Below are positions 10,106 to 19,058 of a stretch of 24,421 nucleotides of DNA, piece by piece; the stretch's first letter is position 1, and every line of letters begins with the position of its first letter. Under the pieces are notes generated by a model. It saw only the letters and a list, made by a program, of their open reading frames with translations. It had not been told where the DNA came from and searched no databases. Both the position numbers and the translations under genes were made by a program. This DNA comes from Gryganskiella cystojenkinii (Eukaryota > Mortierellomycota > Mortierellomycetes > Mortierellales > Mortierellaceae): assembly GCA_015852425.1 (NCBI GenBank), contig JAAAIG010000358.1, positions 7,326 through 31,746 of the forward strand, read 5' to 3'.

Positions 10106-10933
10106 TCATCCGAAGAGATATGCTTTGAGATCGTTATAAGCGTCGTCAATGTCGTCGTTGATCACGACATGATCAAAGTTGGAGCTATCCAGACCAAATG
10201 CCCACTCGTCGCGAGCTCTTTTTAACCGCTTCTGGATTGCTTCCTCGGTTTCTGTGCCTCGATCTCGGAGTCGCTGTTCAAGGATTTCGAGGGTCCTTGG
10301 ACGCACGAGAACGTATCTTGCCTCTAATCCTGATTTTCGCACGTTAAGGACACCTTGCTACATTTGGCGATGAATATGAAAATCGATGAAAATAATATGA
10401 CAACAGCGACTGTGCGTGGTTAAAGTCATGCTTTTTAAAAAAAAAAAAAAAAACGCCAACTGAAATGATTGAGGGATATCAAAATGAAATGAACACTCTT
10501 ACAAGGTCGATGTCGAGAATGCAAATGCGACCGTTCTTGGTCACATTTTCGACTGCTTGCTTGCTGGTACCGTACTGACGCTCTGCAAATGTTGCGTGCT
10601 CCAAGAACTCGCTCTTCTCGATAAGCTCGAGCATGGTTTTGTCATCCACAAAGTTGTAGGCGACACCATGTTTCTCGCCTGGTCGTGGATCTCGGGTGGT
10701 GTCTGATGCAGAAGATAGACATGCGGAATAAAATAAAAATTGTGTCAGGAACGGCCTCTTTGAAAAAGTTTACACGGACAGAGAACAATCAACGACGACT
10801 TACGCGAAACACTAAAACCAAACGTAGAGGGGCACTCTCGGAACAAACGCTGGATCAGTGTAGACTTTCCACCTCCTGAGGGCCCAGAGATGACGACGGG
10901 TCTTTTGTCGGCTGTGGATGTTATGTTGGTCAT
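10106..10933 (-). CDS. GUK1: Guanylate kinase
   Basis: Cytosolic enzyme that phosphorylates GMP (and dGMP) with ATP to GDP, an essential step of guanine nucleotide synthesis. Three exons on the minus strand (10933-10804, 10702-10503, 10357-10106) join in phase to 193 residues, near the usual 187-200. Seen: P-loop GPSGGGKST at 17-25; GMP-binding start [13 protein letters not shown] just after the first splice junction; the [14 protein letters not shown] and YGTS stretches of the GMP-binding lobe; ILDIDLQGV across the second junction; and the lid region with [17 protein letters not shown]. Donors are GTAAGT and GTAAGA. ATG 10933 lies directly before the short N terminus and needs no extension. 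It is tail-to-tail with the Set3-like gene and head-to-head with TIP41. Confidence 0.95.
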
Positions 10934-11364
10934 GATACGGAACGAATCAAGGTTAGAAAGGAAGGGGGGCTTTAAGAGCCAAATAAGAACGTGTCATGTC
11001 AGAACAATTCAATCTCATTTTCACCTGGAGACGCGACTGAATGCGATGAGTACAGGCGACGAGGATGTTTGACCTTGAATAACATTCCAAGGAGAGGAAT
11101 GGATTGCCTTGGAAGACTGCTGACCACCATCTTTCTTGACGGCAGTATCAATAGAAGGGATGGAAAGGGGGTTGAATCAGAGAGAGAGAGAGAAGCAGCA
11201 AATGGAGCGTAGGAAGCAAAGTGGTGGCAAAACAGTTACCGACCATTCCACGTGACGGTCCATATTAGCTGAACTTCGAAATGAAATGGGACAGAAAGTA
11301 CGAGCATCCTTCCTCCTTTGGCGGCTTTTCTTATCACCCTCTTCCCTCTATTGATAATACAAGA
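10934..11364. promoter_or_regulatory. Divergent promoter between guanylate kinase and TIP41
   Basis: This 431-base interval has no convincing gene. It must hold both promoters. A short GA repeat (about 11178-11192) is the only simple sequence. An ATG at 11281 is in frame with TIP41, so the true leader may be shorter on that side. Confidence 0.55.
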
Positions 11365-12591
11365 ATGTCGGGAACAACTCCAGCACATCGCCTCATTAAT
11401 GAAAACGGCACCAAAGGAATCACTATCGACAATTGGACGGTGCTGTCGCATAAAACCTCGATTCTAAGCTCCAGCGAGATTGACGCGTAAGAGAAAAGAG
11501 ACTCATCTTCTCCTTTGGTGTTTGTGGTGATTCTATCTCCTCACGCATCTTCCTCGACTTTTATTCACTAACGAATAGGGCCTCGGCAGACCTCGGGATC
11601 CCGATCCCTGAAATGATTTTTGGCAACAACTACTTATCGATTGAGCACAAGAATTCTGGGTTTAAGCTCGAGTTCAGGGCCTTGCCAGCCCTGGCCATGG
11701 TGGACCAATCCTCAACCAGCAGCGATCATATCAAGGTCTCCTATGCCAGAGAGTGGTTTGACAAACGAAGGTAATTATCTTGATCCAGCTCAGGATCACC
11801 GCCATCGTTCCCAATTTTTTTGCTCGCTTCGAAACTGAATAGCTAACTCTCGAGATGCCTCGAATGACTCCTCCATAATAGCATGGCAAATCAGGAGCAT
11901 ATCACGGATGTAGTTAAACCCTATGATTGGACGTATTCTACACGATACATGGGATCGAACGCGAGCAGTGACTTGTCTCTGGAATTTGGTCCCACAGAGG
12001 AGACTATTGACATTGAACAGCTCAAGAGGCCGGATCCAATCTTGTTTTATGACGAAAATATTCTCTTTGAAGATGAGCTCGCCGATAACGGCACCGCTGT
12101 CCTGACCACAAAGATGGTATGATGATCTCCGAGAGAGAGGAGAGGTTGATGAATCCGTGTATAATAACTAATTTTAACTCTTTTGTTCTTGTTTCTTATT
12201 TTTTATTCACATTCAGAGAGTCATGCCTAGTTGCTTCTTCATTCTCCTTCGGTTCTTCTTGCGCGTGGATGATGTCCTGTTCCGCGTCTATGATACCCGG
12301 ATCTATCATCGCTTCGGCACCTCGACGGTCCTTCGCGAATGCTCCACCAGGGAAGCCTCTTACAGAGAAATTCGTTCAGTATGTGAAAAATGAGAGTGAA
12401 TATGTGCTAAAATGAAACATGTGAAAATGGTACTAATATTTTTACTACTGATTGCGTCCGCACCGCCACTACAGAGGATTCCTCGGTCCAAAGGAGAAGA
12501 CCTTTCATTGCTCTTGGACTCCAACTGGGTTTCTTCTCAACTACCAGAGCAAGATTCCGGCGTCGCGGCCGTCAAACTGACTCATGAGTAG
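11365..12591 (+). CDS. TIP41: TIP41 family protein (PP2A/TORC1 regulator)
   Basis: Tip41 (human TIPRL) binds PP2A-type phosphatase catalytic subunits and, in yeast, Tap42, and it modulates TORC1 signalling in the cytosol. Five exons (11365-11486, 11579-11770, 11882-12116, 12217-12378, 12475-12591) join in phase to 275 residues, the normal size. Seen: ITIDNWTVLSHKTSI and EIDAA at the N terminus, IPIPEMIFGNNYL, the hallmark VVKPYDWTYSTRYMG, FYDENILFEDELADNG, and RVMPSCFFILLRFFLRVD followed by YDTRIYH. All are classic TIP41 blocks. Donors are GTAAGA, GTAATT, GTATGA, GTATGT. ATG 11365 has A at -3. ATG 11281 is also in frame and would add 28 residues with no visible conservation, so I preferred the shorter form. 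An AATAAA at 12615-12620 lies 24 bases past the stop. Confidence 0.93.
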
Positions 12592-12692
12592 CCAATTGAC
12601 AAAACAGTAATAACAATAAAAATATATAATAACTTATGTAAAAAAAAATATGGAGAAGGTCTGCAAACTGTTACCAGATATGTTTATGCCGT
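12592..12692. terminator. Convergent 3' ends of TIP41 and CDC123
   Basis: Between the two stops are 101 A/T-rich bases with AATAAA at 12615-12620 on the plus strand. The transcripts probably overlap tail to tail. Confidence 0.45.
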
Positions 12693-14236
12693 TTATTTGG
12701 TAGCAGCAGCCTGCACTTTTTTATAAAAAGCTTCCGCAAACTCGGCCACAGTCTGTCCGTTCGAAAGGTCGGTGACATCGCTTGGATAACGGTTGAAAGC
12801 AAAAGGCTGGCGCATATGCTGACCAGCAGCCTCCGACGCCAGCAATCGCAACGGCATCCGTTCCTCGGTCAAGAGTAACTCGGCCCAGTCAAACAAAAGA
12901 GCATCCGTTTTCTGTGCAAAAGGGTTAAAGTCGATCAAGTAGATCCGCTCTCTGTTCCGCGTGATATAAACGTCGAACGTATCTATGGACAAGAGAAAGC
13001 CGTTAATATTTTTGATTTAAATTTAAGGTGCAGACACTAAACTCACTCTCACTCTCACTCTCTGTCCAGGAACACTTACAGTCACTGTCAGGGAATCGAC
13101 CATGGATCTTGTCGTTATAAAAGTCGACAATCTTTCGCTCCAGCTCATCCTTGATGCCGCTTAAAAAGTCATAGAAAGTCATGTCCCGTTGTGAAATGCC
13201 GACAAGCTTGTTACCCCGGACAAAGCAACGAAACTCCATCGAGGGCGCAAGATCAAACCACTTTCGGAGGACCAGCTGCACTGTCCTGGGACGACTCTGA
13301 ACGCCTTGGTTTCCAGCCCCTGGACACCCATCAGGAGCCATGTCCGAACAATCTTCATAAGCATGGGCGAGATCGTGCGCGATAAAGTCGGAGGATTTCA
13401 AGAGCAAGAAGATATCCGCGGGATTATGGCACTTGAGTGTGTTTGTGGTAGCGATCCAGCTTGCGTCCCTTGGAGAACTCCAGTTGAGTTTCGGAAAGAC
13501 CTCGCCTCCAAACTCCGTGATTGTCTGCTCGATCTCTCGCTCCAGTTCTGGAAAGTAAGGCAGCGGTGTCTAGATACAAGGAATAATACGATTAACACCT
13601 CTTTTCATTTTAAAATGCTCCTAGTCCTCAGATAGTTTTTTCTTCTATCTTTTACCACTTCATCGTCGTCATCATCCAGATCGTCATTGCTGCTGTCGTC
13701 ATCCGAATCGGTATTATTGCTTTGGCGAAATGATCCTTCTTGCAAGGCTTTGAGTCGTTCCATATCACTAACGTGCTGCTCTTCGTCCGTCTCGCCATCG
13801 TCGCTATCACTTTCTAAAGCCAGGGAGACGCCACTAATTTTAAAAAAATTAAAAAAAAAAAAAAGATGAGATCAGGCAAAATGTGACGATCGATCTGTCA
13901 GTCAGTCTATCACTCATACGCTCAAAGCGAGGTTTGATACACACGCACACACACACACACACATACAAATATGCAAATATGAATGTATATAACCTACGAT
14001 TGTCCAGGAACAAAGACACCGTCGGCATGGAGATAAGAGACAAAGTCCTCGGGCAAGGGGATGATCCTAGTCTTGATGGTGAGAGAACGAAAGTCTGGAT
14101 ACCAGGACGGTAACGCGCAATTCTCAAGACGCTGATGAGTCAATGGTGGAAAGACGAGCGGCTCTTGGTGGTGAGGGGTCTGCTGGTGCTGCAGCTCTGT
14201 TGATTCGTCAGCGTCCTCGGGTTTGTAAATTGACAT
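12693..14236 (-). CDS. CDC123: CDC123 / D123 family eIF2 assembly factor
   Basis: Cdc123 is an ATP-grasp-like protein that binds eIF2 gamma and promotes assembly of the eIF2 complex, so it is needed for translation initiation and cell-cycle entry. Four exons on the minus strand (14236-13998, 13833-13656, 13569-13080, 12982-12693) join in phase to 398 residues. Seen: SWYPDFRSLTIKTRIIPLPE near the N terminus; an acidic Asp/Ser/Glu insert in exon 2; PKLNWSSPRDASWI and SSDFIAHDL; LVLRKWFDLAPSMEFRCFV with GISQRD; and IYLIDFNPFAQKTDALLFDW near the end. Donors are GTAGGT, GTAAAA, GTAAGT. The third intron falls inside a conserved stretch (DSD-YTFDVY), which confirms the join. The acidic insert is common in this family. 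Confidence 0.93.
13939..13963 (+). repeat. (AC)n microsatellite in CDC123 intron 1
   Basis: About twelve AC units with one G interruption lie in the first intron of CDC123. No function is apparent. Confidence 0.9.
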
Positions 14237-14591
14237 TTTTTATAAAATAATTCAGAATGAAGCATGAGAAGACGAGGAAACATGAAGATAAACAGCGACA
14301 GAACAGCGCTTCATTTCGTTCGTGCAATTACAAGGGGCACGAACCTTTACAAAAAAAAAATTGATGCAAATACAGAAAAACGAAATTTGGGTGGCTTTGA
14401 GACAAATCAAACATTTTTTTTTTTTTGGCCTTTGGCGACTGATTTTCTTGGTTACGGGGACTTTTGACTCTTTGTTCGTTTTGCTCTCCTCTTTTCTCTC
14501 CATTACCTCTTCTCTGCTTTTCATTCGTCAATCAGTTTCGGTTTTGTCGGTGCCATCATATACGAGACAGTCAACTACTCAACTCTTCGCG
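14237..14591. promoter_or_regulatory. Divergent promoter between CDC123 and the zinc-cluster gene
   Basis: The 355-base interval contains A- and T-runs (about 14350-14358, 14415-14426) and a strong C/T-rich leader up to 14590. An in-frame ATG at 14364 would add a hydrophobic, Phe/Leu/Ser-rich extension to the zinc-cluster protein. This is what a pyrimidine-rich leader encodes by chance. Confidence 0.6.
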
Positions 14592-16700
14592 ATGCAGCAA
14601 AACCTGGACCAGGACCAGGCCAAGGATATGGAAAAGGGCAACAAGATTGTCTCCACCCCCAAAACAAACACGAGCTTCACAATCAGCTCGCCTCCTCACC
14701 CTCCCACAGTCAACATCAAGCAGGAGCACCAGGACTCTGCTTCGTCCTCTTCCTATGCCGGTCAAGCCCAAGCTCAGTCTCCTTACCCCTCGTATTCGGA
14801 CCATCAGCAACAGCAACAACAACCGCTGGACTCGACTGATCAGCAGTCAAAGTACAACCTCAACAAGCACCTCCTTGCCATGAACATGCAATCAAGCCAA
14901 CAACATTCAGCCCAACATTCAACTCCTGCCAGTGCCTTCTCGACCGCACCTTCGTCGCCGACCCTGAACCATTTGCAGTACAATCCTAATAACTCCCACC
15001 ATACCAACAACAACAACAACAACAACAACAACAGTAACAGCAACCATACCGGCGCCAGTGCCAATGCCAGCGGCACCACGACACCCTACGGAGCCTACCC
15101 GTCCTACCATGGCCAGTCTCAGCATCACCCATTGCATCCCTACCACTATCAGCATCATCAGCAGCAGAACCCTGATCTGGCCAATAACTACTATTACAGC
15201 CACAGTAACGGAAATAGCAACAGTGCAGGTGGAAACAACCCCGCCAGCTCCACAGCACCCTCGCCTATGCGACAGCAACAGACCTATTCTTCGCTCGCAC
15301 CTCCGTTGACAGATTCGCAATATGCACAGATGCTCGGCCCATTTGGTTCAACACAGTCGACACCGTATCATTCAAGTCAGTCGACCCCCTACAGCTCCAT
15401 TCCTCCATCTCCAACGCAGTCGCATGCTCAGCCGTTCGGTGGTGATCAACCCCAAAAGTCGAAGCGTCGTCAAGTCAAGAATGCGTGTGGTAAAGCTAGC
15501 AGAAAGCGATGGGCCGTTTGTTTCATTATTTTGTTTCCTTTCCAGTGTGGTGATGATCTATTTTTTTGTTGCCAGCATATAGAACCACAAGAGCAAGGAG
15601 CAAAGCAGTGCGAGAGCGTTCTATTTTTTTTGGTTTTTTTCTTTGCACCTTGTTCTAGTTTTGGGGGTGAGGTGCCACCAAAAAGCTCAATATTGTGAGA
15701 TCGCTGCTCTTCGGATGTCATCAATTGCAATTCTGTTTGCTATTCTCGCCGCGTGTGCGATACAAACCCTCTTTTATATTTATACACTCCACTCTTCATT
15801 TCTCTTACTGTTGAGGGTGGGATGGCTGGTGAAGAGCAATGTTTTCAATCTTTGCCGTTCTTGTCCTATCCTTCCTTGTTTTTCATCCGACCTTTTTTTC
15901 GCAGCGTTTGAGCGGAAAGGCATTTCGTTTATTATTATTTTTTTGAGTCTTGTCTATATTTATCGTTGGGAGGATTTCTTTTATTTTCTTTTCCGTTGCT
16001 CGCTTATCTGATCAAAAGTGCGAATTACTATTCCCTTTGTACTATTGATGTTGACTAACGATTTTTTGCTCGTTTCTGGTCTTCTTTTTGAAATATAGTC
16101 AACTGCCAAAAGGCTTGCAAGAAGTGCGATGAAGGACGACCTTGCTCACGCTGCATCAAATATGGTCTCAGCGACACGTGTGTCGATTCGACCCGAAAGG
16201 TCCGCAAAAAGGGCATTAATCGGGGTCCTTATAAGCGTAGACCTACTCAAACAGGATCTGGTGCGGGTTCGGCCTCCGCTACACCTTCAGCCTCAACAAC
16301 ACCAGGTTACCTTTCCACCCCGGCATCCGCTCTTGCAAGTCCTACACAGGCTCATGCCATTCCGTTTGGTTCGACCACAGGAAACGGCGCTTTGGACATG
16401 GGATACGACTATGGCAACAATAGCAACAATTCCTCATCTCCGTCAGCAGTGGCGGCATCGTCCTCATCATCGGCGCCCTCGTTTCATCCTCAGTACCCCC
16501 ACCAGTCACAGCCGTTGTACCAGCAGTACCAAGAGCCATACCAACATGCGTACCAACAATATGCACATCCTCAGGATGCTTACGCGGGGCAACAGGGTAT
16601 ATATGGATCAGCGTATGGAATCAGTACTGTCGGTCACTACACGGACAGCCGCGACACCAGCGGTGGTGGCAGTGCTGGTCACGAAGACAGTATGCCTTAA
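14592..16700 (+). CDS. Zn2Cys6 (fungal-type) transcription factor, GPYKRR class
   Basis: Probable nuclear DNA-binding regulator; target genes cannot be inferred. Two exons, 14592-15489 and 16099-16700, join in phase to 499 residues. Seen: a long N-terminal region rich in Gln, Asn, Ser and His with a run of nine Asn; basic KSKRRQVKNAC; then cysteines at 299, 302, 306, 309, 315, 318 and 327. Leaving out Cys306 gives C-x2-C-x6-C-x5-C-x2-C-x8-C, the binuclear cluster pattern. It is followed by RKVRKKGINRGPYKRR, a basic tail seen with this subclass in several fungi. The C-terminal part is Tyr/Gln/Ser-rich and disordered. No fungal-specific middle homology domain is visible. The intron cuts the cluster directly after its first cysteine. 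ATG 14592 has G at -3. AATAAA occurs at 16795-16806. Confidence 0.85.
15490..16098 (+). other. 609-nt intron splitting the zinc cluster
   Basis: Donor GTAAAG follows the TGT codon of the first cysteine and acceptor ATATAG ends at 16098. The interior is T-rich and contains stops in the upstream frame. A 122-codon open frame inside (15643-16011) is hydrophobic and looks like chance. Most introns here are 86-193 nt, so this one is about four times the norm. Confidence 0.8.
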
Positions 16701-17108
16701 AAATACAGCCGTACATCAACTCGTCACCACTTTTTAAAAAGATGTTGACCTTCAACTTAAATCTTGCATCATGCTTTGGCCACAGAGCAAAAAAATAAAA
16801 ATAAACACAAGCATCTCGATACTATACGTGTATTGCAGTAAGCATAAGATGATGTATTTTCCAAAGACAAGAGAAGTAGGAACGAAGGAATGCTAGATCA
16901 CTACTGTCTTGAATATGACAATGCTGTCCTACTGAGCACAGCAACCACTCATTCGGACCGAAGCGAATGTCTGTCCTCCCCAAACTTTGTCTCGCCAAAG
17001 GGAAAAAAAAAAGGAATTGGAATTGATCTGGATTGACCCCTTTCTTTCTCGTTCATTCAACTCGCCCCTCCCCTACTGTTTTCTGTATTCTCGACTTCAC
17101 TTGACAAC
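16701..17108 (+). promoter_or_regulatory. Intergenic: 3' UTR of zinc-cluster gene and promoter of the oxidoreductase
   Basis: AATAAA at 16795-16800 and 16801-16806 are plausible poly(A) signals. The right half should hold the promoter of the next gene, ending in a C/T-rich leader (17040-17090). No gene is seen. Confidence 0.5.
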
Positions 17109-18547
17109 ATGGAAAAGACTGTCGACATTACCATCTTTGGTGCAACTGGATTCACTGGCAAATTCATTCTCACTGAGGTGCTCAAGACTGCGCAGCCGTC
17201 ACTGAGACTCGCAGTCGCGGGACGGTCGAGAGTAAGACTCGAGGCCCTCGTGGCGTCCCTGCCCTCGTCCTTAACCGCAAATATCCAGCCCTCGATCGTC
17301 GTAGCAGATGTCCAGGATGAAGAGAGCATGCGGGCCATGTGTGCTGCTTCCCATACGTTGATTGCTGCAGCAGGACCCTTCCGATTCTTGGGCGAGGCTG
17401 CTGTGGCGGCTTGTGTGAGAGAGCATTGCCACTATGTCGATATCACGGGGGAACCCGAGTTCTTTGAGAGCATGATGCTCAAATACCACGACAAGGCCAA
17501 GGAAGCCGAGGTCGCCATTGTTCATGTCTGCGGTTCGACTCTATCCCTGCCGATATGGGTGTTCTGTACACGAAACAGCAGCTCCAGTTGGCCCACAATG
17601 CTCTGCCCTCAAGCATCGAGATGTTCTTCAAGCTGCATGTTGCTGGCGCCGCTGGCTTTGCTGCCCACTACGCCACCTTCGAGTCGGTAGGAAACAATCT
17701 TACCGTGTCCTTCCTCTCTCATATCCGCCTCACGCGTTACTTTCTGTGCCGTCCTTTCTCTAATTGTTATTTGTTCTTTTCATAATGACTAATTGATTAT
17801 ACTTCGCATGTTCTTGTCCAGGCTGTTCATGGGTTCGGAAGTGCCACCCTTCTTCGCCAATTGCGCCGGACTGCTAACCGCCCTCAGGTCCCAAGAGTGG
17901 GACCACGTCTGGCCGTCAATCCCAAACCGCACTGGGTCCACAAAGTCGCGGCTTACACCATCCCATTCTTCTTTGCCGACCCCTCTGTCGTTCGCCTTTC
18001 TCAGCAAACTCCCATTCAGGACAAGGACCTCGCAGATTTTCAGTCCCCTCCAGTCCAGTTTTCAGCCTATATTTGCATCCCTACCTTCAAGGCCCTGGCA
18101 TTGACTATTATGGCCTCGGCTGTCTTTGGTCTCTTTGCAAAATACGAGTTTGGTCGCAAATTTTTGCTCAAACACCCTCGCCTCTTCACGCTCGGTGTCT
18201 TCAGTCACCAGGGACCTTCAGACCAGCAACTTGCTGAGACCTCATTCTCAGAGACGTTTTTCGCCAAGGGATACTCGGCTGAACTTCAGGCCAAGCACAC
18301 GAAACACGAGGAATTGTTGAGCGTTGAGCCTGATGTGGAGATTGTGACCAGTGTCAGTGGACCAGAGCCTGGATACGTCGCGACACCCAAGATGGTGGTT
18401 CAAGCCTGCTATGTGTTGCTCCGTGAGAAGGCCTCTATCCCCAACGGTGTTTTGACACCCGCCGTGGCTTTTGCAAAGACGGACCTTATCAAAAATCTTC
18501 AGGAGCATGGCATTGTCTTTTCGACCGTGCAGCAAGCCACAAAATGA
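17109..18547 (+). CDS. SCCPDH: Saccharopine dehydrogenase-like oxidoreductase (SCCPDH family), with apparent frameshift
   Basis: Member of the SCCPDH/trans-acting enoyl-reductase family. The animal protein associates with lipid droplets or membranes and its reaction is unproven. Seen: Rossmann motif GATGFTG at 11-17; AVAGRSR; IAAAGPFRFLGEAAVAACV; and HYVDITGEPEF. The frame then breaks. The family block CGFDSIPADMGV is split between two frames at about 17532-17536, where one base seems missing in GGTTCGAC. Downstream the +2 frame continues (MGVLYTKQQLQLAHNAL) to a GTAGGA donor at 17687. Exon 2 is 17822-18547 and includes a hydrophobic segment near TIMASAVFGLFAKYEFG. Without the break the protein would be about 435 residues, the family norm. 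No intron can explain a 1-nt shift here. It may be a sequencing or assembly error or a real null allele; all other parts look intact. Confidence 0.85.
17529..17540 (+). other. Apparent 1-nt deletion in the oxidoreductase gene
   Basis: The codon stream ...HVCG ends in the first frame at 17531-17534. FDSIPADMGV continues from 17534 in the next frame, so one base, probably of a T run, is absent. Confidence 0.75.
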
Positions 18548-19058
18548 ACTTTGGCTGGCACCAAGAAGATAAAAAGTCGTGGACAATAACCATAGTATTG
18601 AATAAATAAGCTTCCCGCGGAAGAGGGGGCATGTTGTTGAAAGAGTGGATTTGCATGGGACCCCGCCGTTGTGGGCTGAAGCTGACGAACGGGTGAGCAA
18701 ACAAAACAAAAACGCAGACGAGTCAAGTGTGGCGTCTATTCCACCAGCAGAGCAAAGCAGACGGGGGAGTAGCACAGCCATCTGCAGACACTGCATTGCA
18801 GCAGCTCAGAATATTTTCTCTCCCGTCTCATTTTTTTCTCCATTCCGTCTCATCTCTCTCTTTTTCTCCTCTGTCCGTCTCCTTGTTTACTATCCAACCC
18901 TCTTCTTCCCTTACATTTCGACGTTGGTCTTGCCTCGAGAAACAAAGGGACACGGCAACAGCAACAGACAAGAACAAACAAGAACAACAAGAACAATCTG
19001 CCCCACCTCGACTCTCGTTTTCTTTTACATTCGTCATCTTTTCCTTCCATTGCGATCA
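18548..19058 (+). promoter_or_regulatory. Intergenic: 3' UTR of oxidoreductase and promoter/leader of the RhoGAP gene
   Basis: AATAAA at 18601-18606 lies 54 bases past the oxidoreductase stop. From about 18820 the sequence is C/T-rich, then CAA/GAA-rich, which fits a fungal promoter and leader. The open frames covering it read straight into the RhoGAP start but lack conservation. Confidence 0.5.

Noticed and set aside
14364..14591. Hydrophobic N-terminal extension of the zinc-cluster protein from an in-frame ATG
   Set aside because: Phe/Leu/Ser-rich translation of a C/T-rich leader; a membrane segment makes no sense for this transcription factor.
14840..15320. Minus-strand frames rich in Val/Leu
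   Set aside because: Antisense of CAA/AAC repeats that encode Gln/Asn in the zinc-cluster gene.
15643..16011. 122-codon hydrophobic frame
   Set aside because: Lies inside the 609-nt intron and reflects T-rich sequence.
18645..19058. Upstream extension of the RhoGAP frame
   Set aside because: No ATG in that frame before 19059; composition is leader-like.
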